Below are positions 37,701 to 42,760 of a DNA stretch of 64,000 nucleotides, one piece after another. The stretch lies in the NCBI GenBank assembly GCA_963680875.1, contig OY804580.1:93215353-93279352 (forward strand), read 5' to 3'. Position 1 is the first letter of the stretch, and every line of letters begins with the position of its first letter. Both the position numbers and the translations under genes were made by a program. Origin of the DNA: Bathymodiolus brooksi (taxonomy: Eukaryota > Mollusca > Bivalvia > Mytilida > Modiolidae). The notes under the pieces are model-generated. The model had not been told where the DNA came from. It worked only from the letters and a program-made list of their open reading frames with translations, and ran no database searches.

Positions 37701-40700
37701 ATCCTATTGAACTTGAAATAAAGGATACTACATATACAGCTAGGTCTGCTTCATACCTTCACCTATGCATAGAAATATACGCTGTGTGTTGGTTGTGAAC
37801 CAAACATTACAACAAAAGAGATGATCTCTATTTTCCTGTTGTGAACTTTCCATTTATGTGTGACAATATTCTTATAGCATCTGCATATGGAGTATATATT
37901 TCTCAGTTGATGCGATTTTCAACTGCTTGTATTTCCGTTTGTCCTCACCTAAATACAGAATTGCTGCTAACAAGGGTTCTTATGTGGAAGGTTTTACAGT
38001 CGTCATCATGACTTGATAAACCTTTAGGAAATATATGTGTAAGAGATGGCTACGAGCATGTACCGTTATCGCTAGTGGAGCACCTGCGTTGACAAGTTAT
38101 TAGTGGGCCGAGTGTTGTGTAATCTTTAAGGTTTCTTTCTAGTGTTTTATAGATCATTGTTTGTCCTTTTTTTTTGCCATTATATTGTCTGCCCTTTTTC
38201 GATTTAAGATTACCTCCTTATCATCAGCCCTTATTTATCGCCCAATCTACATGCATCTGAAAATATTCGTTTCGGTACTGGACGAAATCAAGTAGCGTTT
38301 CATTCATATTCGGAATTTCTCAACTCATTAAACTTGTTCATGTAAGGTACCACGTGATCATTTTTAACAAACTACAGTGCTTGATGTTGCTTGTCGATTT
38401 AACAAGTTAATATTAACATATATATCCACTTAGCGGATATTATATTTCATTGCATGAACATTATTTGCAGTGATTGCTTTAGCGAAGCGGAGTGTGGCTG
38501 GTGTGAATTCACAGATGAAGGTTCTGAACTTAACCCAAAATGCTGCCGTCTTAAGGAAGATTGTTCATTCGGTAAAACAACGTCTACAAATAGGGATACA
38601 TGCGATGGTAAGATTACATTTATAACTAGGTTTGTAACTAGATTAACAAGGCAGGTGCCTCTAGTGGAGCAGGAACTACCTACCCTTCCGGAACACACGA
38701 GTTCACTCATGGATTTTAGTGGGGTTCATGTTTGTCCATTTGTCTTTTGGTTATTTTGTTGTTTGTCTTTCAATTTACGGATTTGATTTCCCTTTTATTA
38801 TTTTCAAGCTCTTCTTATAACTTTATTTTAATTGTCCAATGAACGTAAGACCAACGTCTTCCAAACTACATGTATACAATATTTTTGCTTCTAATATTCG
38901 TGCATTACCAGGTATTTTACCAAAGCATGAAATCTCATGAACCGGTTTAACAGTAACCATTGAGTATTCTTTCAAATGTTACTCAAGAGTTATTTCCCCT
39001 CTTAAAACAGTGCTTTTCATATTCAATTACAAATGTTAAGTCGAAAACTGTACAATCATTATAATAAATAGAATTGCTACCTGTGACATACTTATATTAT
39101 AGTCGAAGTTCACGACATAAAAATACTTTTTATATTCATATATTTGAGCATATGCTTATCAGGACGTAACATACACAGTTTTCCGGTTGTTGACTGATTT
39201 TGTCTGTTTATATAATTATGAGTTTTGACTTTCCCTTTGTAAGATTGTTCGGAGTTCGGTAATTTTGTTATTACCTTTATACACAGATTTAAACAATACA
39301 ACAATCATATCATAGTTTTGTGTGAAACGCGTCTACGTTATGGTATTTACCGCCACTTTCAACAATATTTCAGTTATATCGTGACAGTCAGTTTTGTTGG
39401 TGGAGGAACCCAGAGTACCCGGAGAAAACCGCCGACCTGTCGCAAGTCACTGACAAATTTTATCACATACTATTGTATCGAGTACACCTCGCCATGTTCG
39501 GGGCTCGATCTCAAACTTTAGTGGTGATAGGCACTGATCCAACAGGTAATTGTAAATCCAACTAAGACTATCACAACCACGACGTCCCTTTTGTATGAAA
39601 CGTGTGGATGCATAGACGACACCAATTCCAAAGAAACGTTCCATTGCATGGACAATCCTGATACAAAAACCAAGCATAGTATAAATACAGAGGTAAACCA
39701 AAACAAACGAAACCACCTACCACCGTGAGTGAAACAATGTGCTCCGGAAGGATTGCCATGTACTACACCGTTAGTGGCATTGGTTGAAATTATCTAAGTC
39801 CTAAAGACAATTGGGGACGTCATGGTCGCAATCGTATGAAGTTTGGATTTACAACTACATGCGCAATCAGTGGATATCACCACTTAAGTTGTGGGTCTGA
39901 ACCCCGTCCATTCCAAGGTGTACTCGATACAACATTATTTGATATAGTTCGTCAGTTACTTGCAACAGGTCGGCGGTTTTCTCTGGGTACTCCTGTATCC
40001 TTCTCCAATAAAACTGACCGCCACAAAATAACACATATATTGTTGAAAGTAGCGTTAAACACCATAAGCCATAAATCAAACCTAAAGCCAATTATGGAGA
40101 AAAGATATTCCAGACAACATTGGAATGGAGACATCTACATGTATCAGTCAATCAAATTTTATGCTTGACATATTTTTTTTTACATTTGTGGCGATACATT
40201 AACATCTAACAATATCCTCATCGGCGTTATGTAAGGTAATCTTTCATTCGTGTCATTCATCTTTAACCGTCCAATCATATACAAAATATTAAAATAAATT
40301 GACTAATCGGGCAAAAGTTCTCGTCGTGTGTTCGGGTTTAAGACCTAAAGATTTGATGGGCTCTTTGGTAGAATCCAAGAACCCTGACGAGATGCCATTA
40401 GATGATAGTGTATGGCCAAAAAAAAAATAAAGATATAAAAAACCTTAGATGTTAGTGCATGGCCGAATTTTTTTTTAAAGATGCAAACACATCTAAATTT
40501 CCTTAGATTGACTCTCAGTTGAAACTTTAATTTGTATATCTTGTAGCAATTACATTATCAACATTTAGTCCAGAGAGCAATACAAAGTCAACATCCGGGT
40601 CATCAGACATGTCAAGTAGCACAAAGGGCATAATAGGGGGTGCAGCAGTCGGGGGGATTATTATTACACTTATCAGTATTGGGTTACTTTACTTAATATG

Positions 40701-40818
40701 GCGTAAAAAGATATGCCGTAATAAATCTGATCCAGATCCATACATAGATGCCGTTCCGGATATTACTCGGGATTCTGGTGAATTCGATCACTTTGGTTGT
40801 TTTGAAAACGATGTTTAA
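12314..40818 (+). CDS. CACHD1-like: VWA and Cache domain protein, copy A (CACHD1-like), gene span
   Basis: Nineteen exons form a type I membrane protein. The order is: end of the N-terminal region, VWA domain (MIDAS residues DSSSS, a conserved Thr and ISDG), Cache domains, a cysteine-rich juxtamembrane region ([22 protein letters not shown]), one transmembrane helix and a short basic-then-acidic tail. Order, spacing and blocks such as GFIVMHPSF and [12 protein letters not shown] follow the CACHD1 / alpha2-delta family, whose known members are extracellular partners of voltage-gated channels. Every junction agrees in phase except between the exons ending 17133 (phase 0) and starting 20557 (needs phase 1), so one Cache exon is missing or undetected. 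The 5' end is incomplete. Copy A's tail is cut short by TAA at 40816. About 930 residues are accounted for. Confidence 0.85.
12745..13140 (-). repeat. Ribozyme-family repeat, split by a MITE
   Basis: Begins with AACGTAGATATCAAATTTAG and continues past a MITE insertion to a relative of the 18062-18260 copy (GGTCACGTATGCCCGAGGGAG). The ribozyme core segment is deleted here, but the sequences that would form stem I are kept. Confidence 0.7.
12824..13005. mobile_element. Mariner-like MITE
   Basis: About 180 bp bounded by TACAGTCAAGCCTGTCTATA and an inverted partner ending GATTTGACTGTA, flanked by TA. The interior is palindromic with repeated TGCCCTTTATA. It resembles the MITE at 17634-17816 and has no coding capacity. 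TA target sites and CAGTCAAACCTG ends fit Tc1/mariner-derived MITEs. Confidence 0.7.
13485..13700 (+). repeat. Dispersed repeat R3 (PLE-associated 3' sequence)
   Basis: One of about nine copies of a repeat with AAGATACCAAAAGGGCAATC, GAAGAACAGACAATACAATG and GTGAACTCAGGTGCT. In the arm-2 copy (58440-59110) it lies next to PLE reverse-transcriptase remnants, so it probably represents the 3' region of a second PLE lineage. Confidence 0.6.
13751..13916 (+). CDS. CACHD1-like: Gene A exon: VWA beta-1 strand and MIDAS DxSxS
   Basis: Acceptor TTTCACAG; joins the previous exon in phase 2 (AG|A, Arg) and ends phase 0 at GATAGG|GTATGT. It encodes [16 protein letters not shown], with the metal-binding DxSxS of the VWA fold, then [16 protein letters not shown], the following helix and loop. 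Confidence 0.9.
14038..14420 (+). repeat. R3 repeat copy (long)
   Basis: From TTTAAAGATACCAAAGGAGT through CACGAACCCCATTAAAAACC to a downstream part (GGAACATATCCGTGGTCATT, AGTGATGACTTAAACTACG) that in other copies borders PLE coding remnants. It lies in the intron after the VWA exon. Apparent minus-strand open frames here are products of the repeat. Confidence 0.65.
14913..14978. repeat. Perfect 31-bp inverted repeat with 4-base loop
   Basis: Bases 14913-14943 are the exact complement of 14948-14978 and flank the loop CTCA. The stem includes ACCCAGAGTTGTCGGTCCTT. No mismatch was found in 31 pairs. Confidence 0.95.
15127..15340 (+). CDS. CACHD1-like: Gene A exon: VWA middle
   Basis: Enters phase 0 after ATTAAAG and ends phase 1 at AGAG|GTATGC. 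It encodes [20 protein letters not shown] and a helical stretch to [15 protein letters not shown]. The Thr of TTRNFEKAL is at the MIDAS threonine position. Confidence 0.88.
15829..15951 (+). CDS. CACHD1-like: Gene A exon: VWA ISDG strand
   Basis: Acceptor TTCTTCAG; donor CCCG|GTAAGT. Phase 1 on both sides. It encodes [17 protein letters not shown] and [13 protein letters not shown]. The ISDG Asp is the third MIDAS position. Confidence 0.9.
15968..16092 (-). repeat. SINE-B copy, 3' part
   Basis: Complement of the SINE-B tail and body: GAGTGAGTGATTG, ATATCATGGCGAGAACAGGT, GTCCGCTTTGTTCTAGATC. The tRNA-like head is missing. Confidence 0.7.
16181..16410. mobile_element. MITE / long imperfect hairpin
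   Basis: Arms of about 95 bp at 16181-16280 and 16313-16410 are inverted complements (CTAATCATATGATTAGCCCT against AGGGCTAATCATATGATTAG; TTTTTAATTCGTAATCACAT against ATGTGATTAGGAATTAAAAA). The ends TTGTTGAAC and GTTCAACAA are inverted, as in a MITE. No coding content. Confidence 0.75.
16605..16945 (-). repeat. SINE-B, near full length
   Basis: Minus-strand copy from the tail (TTCAGCTATATCATGTCGAG) to a tRNA-like head with a GGGCTCGAACCCACGATC B-box complement near 16900-16920. Confidence 0.75.
17054..17133 (+). CDS. CACHD1-like: Gene A exon: end of VWA
   Basis: Acceptor TTACCTTAG; enters phase 1 and ends phase 0 at ATTAGG|GTACAT. It encodes [20 protein letters not shown], equivalent to the family block after the last VWA strand. 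The next identified exon needs a phase-1 partner, so an exon is missing after this one. Confidence 0.82.
17634..17816. mobile_element. Mariner-like MITE
   Basis: About 183 bp between TACAGTCAAACCTGT and its complement ACAGGTTTGACTGTA, with TA at both ends and a palindromic interior (AAGACAGGTGACC, CAATAAAAATGTGACC). Non-coding. Confidence 0.75.
18062..18260 (-). repeat. Dispersed repeat with hammerhead core (best copy)
   Basis: Contains AACGTAGATATCAAATTTAG, the ribozyme-like core on the minus strand (18084-18136), then AAAGATTGGAAACCCAAATA and GTCACCTATGCCTGAGGGGG. Partial relatives are at 9805, 10400, 12745, 27345, 32465, 33000, 33428, 35885 and 61126. The downstream stretch near 18325-18360 (GGCGGATGATACCCTTGGGG) resembles repeats I know from mussel genomes. 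Confidence 0.7.
18084..18136 (-). ncRNA. Type I hammerhead ribozyme-like motif
   Basis: On the minus strand: stem I 5' side (18136-18125), the core CTGATGA (18124-18118), stem II AGG-TTATT-CCA (18117-18107), GAAA (18106-18103), a very short stem III ACGCGT, then the cleavage trinucleotide GTC ending at 18097. The stem I 3' side (18096-18084) pairs with the 5' side: GTGCGC with GCGTAC (one G-U), then further A-U pairs after two mismatches. All core residues are present. Weak points are an A-A mismatch at the base of stem II and the minimal stem III, which may require a dimer. Hammerheads are known in animal PLEs and small retrozymes. Confidence 0.6.
18946..19036 (+). CDS. Unrecognised nested gene, exon 1
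   Basis: Starts at the first ATG after an in-frame stop at 18922-18924 and ends phase 1 at CCTG|GTAAGA. It encodes about 30 residues ([20 protein letters not shown]). Its phase fits the exon at 19732. It lies inside the large gene A intron on the same strand and is not part of the VWA/Cache protein. Function not recognised. Confidence 0.5.
19673..19701. repeat. Poly-C run of 29
   Basis: 29 consecutive C residues, about 30 bases before the acceptor at 19730-19731. A shorter C run is at about 22138-22154. Confidence 0.95.
19732..20462 (+). CDS. Unrecognised nested gene, exon 2 (coiled coil)
   Basis: Acceptor ACCTTTCAG gives phase 1, completing a Glu codon with exon 1. The frame stays open for 242 codons to the stop at 20460-20462. 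With exon 1 it gives a protein of about 273 residues. The N-terminal part has [15 protein letters not shown] and [15 protein letters not shown]; a basic stretch (NAHKRKAD) follows. From about residue 150 of the joined product the sequence is heptad-like and charged ([40 protein letters not shown]), predicting a coiled coil. Composition and splice consensus look genuinely coding. It may be a captured cellular gene or part of a transposon; no family is recognised. Confidence 0.6.
20557..20836 (+). CDS. CACHD1-like: Gene A exon: first Cache domain, second half
   Basis: Acceptor TTCACTACAG; begins with the last two bases of a Gly codon (phase 1) and ends phase 2 at AAAAAG|GTATAG. It encodes [57 protein letters not shown]. 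The GVxxxDVxLxxLL...Y.F.ID..G..L.HP pattern is the core of the Cache fold. The preceding half of this domain is not found. Confidence 0.88.
20893..21145 (+). repeat. SINE-A copy
   Basis: Plus-strand copy from CGTTGTGGTCGTGATCGTAT to AAAGTGGCGTTAAGCACC. Confidence 0.75.
21146..21629. other. Intron, no feature seen
   Basis: AT-rich intron sequence. A GACCGATATAACC-type palindromic flavour near 21380-21560 was noted, but no element boundaries could be drawn. Confidence 0.4.
21630..21744 (+). CDS. CACHD1-like: Gene A exon: inter-Cache strand region
   Basis: Acceptor ATTTTTCAG, donor TACCA|GTAAGT; phase 2 in, phase 0 out. It encodes [20 protein letters not shown] and [12 protein letters not shown], matching the family segment in which a strand pair precedes the DTSFILCIVV-like block. 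Confidence 0.85.
22455..22635 (+). CDS. CACHD1-like: Gene A exon: inter-Cache region
   Basis: Acceptor TTACATTTCAG, donor GCTAG|GTAAGA; phase 0 in, phase 1 out. It encodes [28 protein letters not shown] and [10 protein letters not shown], aligning with a conserved block of CACHD1. A second AG seven bases downstream is an alternative but would break the phase. Confidence 0.85.
22730..22985 (-). repeat. SINE-A copy
   Basis: Complete minus-strand copy (ATGGTGTTTAACGCCACTTT ... AACCGGAGTACCCGGAGAAA ... GGGGTTCGAACTCACAACG). Confidence 0.8.
23460..23700 (-). repeat. SINE-A copy
   Basis: Minus-strand copy with a small deletion in the body, followed by A-rich low-complexity sequence (about 23720-23780). 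Confidence 0.75.
23853..23981 (+). CDS. CACHD1-like: Gene A exon: link to second Cache domain
   Basis: Acceptor ACTTTTTCTAAG was chosen because it restores phase 1 with the previous exon; the AG ten bases further on does not. Donor is CCTG|GTAGGT, phase 1. It encodes [20 protein letters not shown] and [15 protein letters not shown], equivalent to the family's FSSPYEHL...YTAYL...NPG segment. This exon has no internal ATG-started frame and is easy to miss. Confidence 0.8.
24770..25045 (+). repeat. R3 repeat, rearranged
   Basis: Two R3 pieces in opposite orientation: CGATTTACGGATTCTGATTA up to about 24805, then GTTTGAAGATATCAAATGGG to AACAGTTCCTG near 25040. The 24000-24770 stretch upstream shows nothing recognisable apart from a 20-bp direct repeat at 24653-24688. 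Confidence 0.55.
25302..25322. repeat. CA dinucleotide microsatellite
   Basis: About ten CA repeats. Flanking sequence shows an inverted repeat-like pattern (CGATATCGG at 25190-25235; ACTGATATGGAAAAGGGCAT near 25370). Confidence 0.85.
25590..25743 (+). CDS. CACHD1-like: Gene A exon: second Cache domain start
   Basis: Acceptor ATGTTACAG gives the required phase 1 (a competing AG 13 bases upstream would be phase 0). Donor CCTTG|GTAAAT, phase 2. It encodes [33 protein letters not shown] and YDHEKRPW. The RPW at the junction is a hallmark of Cache domains in this family. Confidence 0.88.
25790..26000 (-). repeat. SINE-B copy, partial
   Basis: Minus-strand copy from the GAGTGAGTGATTG tail to the TGAGCCAA region; head lost. 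Confidence 0.75.
26670..26780 (+). CDS. CACHD1-like: Gene A exon: second Cache domain, middle
   Basis: Acceptor AATTCTAAG, donor CGAGA|GTAAGT; phase 2 both sides. It encodes [20 protein letters not shown] and [14 protein letters not shown], the Cache strand equivalent to GAGYVVTISHTI. Its 3' end with the donor is repeated several times downstream. Confidence 0.9.
26735..27330 (+). repeat. Tandem array of an exon 3' end plus splice donor
   Basis: Degenerate units of roughly 60-100 bp, each a copy of the last 45 or so exon bases (GGAATATTGATATCTCAAGA ... CACAAGCGAGA) plus the donor GTAAGTA and intron sequence. Donor GT positions: 26781 (genuine), 26856, 26931, 26986, 27090, 27158, 27234; an eighth copy at 27311 has lost GT. 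Read-through past the first donor meets TAA at once (GAG TAA). Confidence 0.88.
27535..27636 (+). CDS. CACHD1-like: Gene A exon: second Cache domain
   Basis: Acceptor TTTTTACAG, donor ATATAG|GTAAGA; phase 2 both sides. It encodes [20 protein letters not shown] and [11 protein letters not shown], matching the family GHTVAVMGIDFTLRYF block. Confidence 0.9.
27785..30118. repeat. 67-bp minisatellite, 35 copies
   Basis: Thirty-five head-to-tail units with a constant 67-bp period, from the first GAGGTCAATTGTATATG at 27789 to the last at 30067. The unit includes AAAGTGATCAGTCATGTATT and GTTAGTGGTATCGATGAGTG. Copies are almost identical; variants cluster at about 28500-28660 and near 28811. A related single-copy sequence at about 17180-17260 suggests the source repeat. 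It lies in a gene A intron. Confidence 0.97.
30190..30395 (+). repeat. SINE-A copy, 5'-truncated
   Basis: Plus strand: GTTGTGAGTTCGAATCTCTC to CGATATAACTGAAATGTTGTTG. Confidence 0.7.
30459..30561 (+). CDS. CACHD1-like: Gene A exon: second Cache domain end
   Basis: Acceptor TAATTACAG, donor GTTGAA|GTAAGT; phase 2 in, phase 0 out. It encodes [19 protein letters not shown] and [10 protein letters not shown]. The [11 protein letters not shown] strand is the most conserved Cache signature in the gene. Confidence 0.92.
30562..31149. other. Intron with a fortuitous open frame
   Basis: A 99-codon plus frame (30823-31122) is present but not supported: the flanking exons join directly in phase and match family proteins across the junction. 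Nothing else was recognised apart from a SINE-tail-like trace near 30735-30785. Confidence 0.5.
31150..31415 (+). repeat. SINE-A copy
   Basis: Plus-strand copy from GTCGTTGTCATGATCGTAGG to AGTGTTAAGCGCCATAACC. Confidence 0.75.
31416..32541. other. Intron, no feature seen
   Basis: AT-rich. A T-rich tract lies at about 31998-32030. A ribozyme-family remnant begins near 32465. Confidence 0.4.
32873..32966. repeat. Hairpin conserved in both arms, about 30-bp stem
   Basis: The left arm (GGACTTTTGTTTCTGATACA...) is the complement of the right arm (...TGTATCAGAAACAAAAAGTCC) over about 30 bp, with a roughly 34-base loop. The arm-2 counterpart is at 63577-63671. Size and pairing are pre-miRNA-like, but a MITE is equally possible. 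Confidence 0.85.
33535..33795 (+). repeat. SINE-A copy (shared by both arms)
   Basis: Plus strand with GTTCGAATCCCGCTCAGGCG and GGCGTTAAACACCATAAACC. The same insertion is present at 62745-63005 in arm 2, so it predates the inverted duplication. Confidence 0.8.
33926..34021 (+). CDS. CACHD1-like: Gene A exon: EPALAN block
   Basis: Acceptor ATATTATAG, donor TACCGG|GTAAGT; phase 0 both sides. It encodes [20 protein letters not shown] and NKELRSYR. It directly continues the previous exon (HITVE-EPALAN), as in family members. The arm 2 partner differs at one residue near NQHEC (NPHEC). Confidence 0.92.
34143..34450 (+). repeat. R3 repeat copy
   Basis: From GTGTGAAGATACCAAAGGGA to TGGAACATATCCGTGGTCAT. 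Partly retained in arm 2 (62096-62300), so it predates the duplication. Confidence 0.7.
34751..34858 (+). CDS. CACHD1-like: Gene A exon: membrane-proximal domain
   Basis: Acceptor TTTATTCAG, donor CATAGG|GTACCA; phase 0. It encodes [20 protein letters not shown] and [11 protein letters not shown], equivalent to the KYRLARIPGTNAFVGIV block of CACHD1. Confidence 0.88.
35646..35746 (+). CDS. CACHD1-like: Gene A exon: cysteine-rich segment 1
   Basis: Acceptor TGTTTCAG, donor CAATAC|GTAAGT; phase 0 in, phase 2 out. It encodes [20 protein letters not shown] and [10 protein letters not shown], with five cysteines in 34 residues. Confidence 0.88.
36290..36650 (+). repeat. SINE-B, full length (arm 1 only)
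   Basis: Sense-strand copy: tRNA-like head (TTTAGCGTGCTCGACC, B-box GTGGGTTCGAGACCC), body, then CCATGACATAGCTGAAAAAT, GTTGGCGTTAAACAACAATC and the ACTCACTCACT end. Absent from the matching site in arm 2. Confidence 0.85.
37051..37550 (+). repeat. 100-bp tandem array of a splice acceptor plus exon 5' part, 5 units
   Basis: Units of exactly 100 bp have acceptor G at 37051, (37151), 37251, 37351 and 37451; unit 2 has lost AG (ACAAT). Each unit carries TTTCTTTATTACAGTGACGG and GTACACCGGAAGAGTT. Only the last unit continues into the full exon. Entering at an upstream unit reads through to TGA at the start of the next unit. Arm 2 has three units. Confidence 0.95.
37452..37571 (+). CDS. CACHD1-like: Gene A exon: cysteine-rich segment 2
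   Basis: Uses the fifth, most downstream acceptor of the array; phase 2 both sides, donor AAAAG|GTAGAT. It encodes [20 protein letters not shown] and [16 protein letters not shown]. The start was chosen because only this unit stays open to a donor in the right phase and matches copy B. Confidence 0.88.
37715..38235 (+). pseudogene. Old PLE / R3 remnant
   Basis: Degenerate reverse-transcriptase C-terminus ([33 protein letters not shown]) followed by R3-type 3' sequence. Present in both arms (58440-59110 in arm 2), so it predates the duplication. Confidence 0.65.
38471..38607 (+). CDS. CACHD1-like: Gene A exon: CxWC motif
   Basis: Acceptor TTATTTGCAG, donor CGATG|GTAAGA; phase 2 in, phase 1 out. 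It encodes [19 protein letters not shown] and [12 protein letters not shown]. The DCFxxxxCxWC pattern is a CACHD1 signature just before the membrane. Confidence 0.92.
38640..38815 (-). repeat. R3 repeat fragment
   Basis: Complementary orientation: AACTACCTACCCTTCCGGAA ... ATGGATTTTAGTGGGGTTCA. Apparently arm-1-specific. Confidence 0.55.
39176..39287 (+). mobile_element. PLE 3'-end fragment (arm 1 only)
   Basis: About 110 bp identical to the PLE terminus (TTTTCCGGTTGTTGACTGAT to GTTATTACCTTTAT). The matching site in arm 2 (about 57650-57720) lacks it, so the insertion followed the duplication. Confidence 0.8.
39340..39580 (-). repeat. SINE-A copy (arm 1 only)
   Basis: Minus-strand copy with CGCCACTTTCAACAATATTT and GGCTCGATCTCAAACTTTAG; no counterpart in arm 2. 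Confidence 0.7.
39815..40075 (+). repeat. SINE-A copy (arm 1 only)
   Basis: Plus-strand copy ending GTAGCGTTAAACACCATAAG; no counterpart in arm 2. Confidence 0.7.
40547..40818 (+). CDS. CACHD1-like: Gene A last exon: transmembrane helix and truncated tail
   Basis: Acceptor ATCTTGTAG, phase 1. A Ser/Thr-rich linker ([16 protein letters not shown]) leads to [25 protein letters not shown], a single helix of about 25 residues with GG motifs, then the stop-transfer RKKICRNK and an acidic tail ending FENDV. TAA at 40816-40818 stops it. In copy B this codon is TCA and the tail runs on; in copy A the frame after the stop remains open to TAG at 40921-40923 and is clearly homologous. Confidence 0.92.
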
Positions 40819-42099
40819 TCTTCCAGCACAGACTCTAATTATATAAGACCTCTGCCTTATCAGAGCAGTTCGAACGAGTATACTGCGACTACATTCAGCC
40901 ATATTGTTTACGATCACAATTAGATTGATATATAGAACGACAATGCAATATTTTATTCATCGTTATAGAACTCAGGCTCCTCAATTATGTTTTACATGCT
41001 GTAAATATATTATTTTTCGTTGCATTTCCAATTATCGTGGATTTCGTAGATAGCTTAAAACAGCAAAATTCAGAACTCAACTAATAGTTGTTCCCATATA
41101 TATGTACTGACAATGGTATGGTGGCCCACGTATTTACATATCCACCAAAATACAATGTTTACTCAAATCATGAAAATAAGAATCCATGATTTCCTGCATA
41201 TTGAAAATACTAAACAGCAATTATGGTACATGATGTTCCAGTTGGATTTTTAAAGACTGACAACATTGATTTAAATGATATTCACTAAAATGTTTAAATG
41301 AGTTTTAATATTAGCATTTAAAATATCATATATTTTATTGAACTTCTCATGTACGAATAATATATAGCTGTATGTTTTAAGAATCGCATCATGTGAGAAC
41401 AGATAACACTAGTGGAACAGGAACTGCTTTATCTTCCGGAGGACATGAGCTCATCTCCGGTTTTTAGTAGCGTTTGAGTTGCTCAATTTGTAGCTTTCTA
41501 GCAGTGTTTTGTCGACCAATGTGTTTTTCGTTTTTTTTTGTCTTTTTTGCTTTTCGTCATTGTATTTTCTATCGTTCACTCTACGGCTCCTGGTTATCCC
41601 CCCTGACATGTTCTAATTTTTCTTAACCGTTTTTTTTACATACTCATGGTATTGATTTGTATTGCATCTTCTTTTAAACATTAAACAACTTCAGCGTAAA
41701 TCTTACACAAAACTGTATGAAGTTATTACGTTTACAACACTGAGGAGATGTTTTTGGCTTACTGGAAACGCAGTAAAGACCGGGGATGAAGTCAAGTGCT
41801 CTTAATGTGTAAGCAGTCCTTGTTCTACCAGTGACACCCTTTGTATTTTTCATATCAACCACCCGGTTATAAGTGTTTTATACACCATTAAATACAACCA
41901 ATGTGCAAAGTAATTATTACACATTTTCTCTGGATTGTCCATTTTTGACTTCCCCTTCCGTATTCTCAGCGTTTATTATACAAATATGAATGCATACAGT
42001 AGTAACGGAAGCCAATATAATTTGTATTCTGGTTGTGTTGACAATATTTGATTTGAGTTGAATGTTATTTCATCCAAAATAGTATTTCCTACTTCATCG

Positions 42100-42100
<1 letters not shown>
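40819..42100. other. 3' flank of gene A
   Basis: The first 105 bases are the former cytoplasmic-tail codons. The rest is AT-rich with a reversed R3 copy at about 41395-41640 (mirrored at 55610-55860 in arm 2) and a relative of the 59-bp repeat near 41925-41985. No canonical AATAAA was noticed close to the stop. Confidence 0.5.

Positions 42101-42102
<2 letters not shown>

Positions 42103-42133
<31 letters not shown>
42103..42133. repeat. AC microsatellite
   Basis: About 15 AC repeats. The arm-2 counterpart (55133-55177) has about 22, showing length divergence between arms. Confidence 0.9.
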
Positions 42134-42135
<2 letters not shown>

Positions 42136-42224
42136 AGCATTAAGGAGTAAACTGGAAAACTGGAAGACATTGTGGAGCGATATGTATATCTGCATACCAT
42201 AAAGACAATCACCAGTTCACCTTA

Positions 42225-42565
42225 TTGAGCTGGAACAAAGCAGACATCGTCACCATGTCAACAAATAAAAAATCACCATTATATAGCAGGTAAATTGCTC
42301 ACCCGTTCAGTCATTAACTCACTCATTCACTCACTCAATCTGGAACAAAGCAGCCATCGTCACAATATCAATAAATAGTCAATCACAATTAAATAGCTGG
42401 TAAATTACTCACTCATTCGGTCATTTACTCACTCATTCATTCACTCAATCTGGAACAAAGCAGCCATCGTCACCATGTCAACAAATAATAAATCGCCATT
42501 ATATAACTAATAAATTACTCACTCATTCGGTCATTTACTCACTCATTCATTTACTTACCTGGTAT
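42225..42565. repeat. About 118-bp tandem repeat, 3 copies
   Basis: Three copies of a SINE-tail-like unit (CTGGAACAAAGCAGCCATCG, ACTCACTCATTC). Arm 2 has a single copy at about 54915-55030. Confidence 0.8.
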
Positions 42566-42639
42566 TATTGTTATTGTTATGTACATGTAGCATAATTTAA
42601 ATTAAAGTGTTTTTTCTGTGGTTTTGTTCTGTTTTACCA

Positions 42640-42760
42640 GTTGCTTGCCCATGGTCGGTGGTTCTTACCGGGTACTCCGGCTTCTTCCACCACTAAAACT
42701 GGTCGCCATGATATAGCTGAAATATTGCTGAAAGTGGCGTTAAGCGTAAAAAATCAATCA
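42640..42760 (+). repeat. SINE-A 3' part (both arms)
   Basis: Plus strand, from TTGCTTGCCCATGGTCGGTG to AAAGTGGCGTTAAGCG. The mirrored copy is at 54700-54830, so it predates the duplication. Confidence 0.75.
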
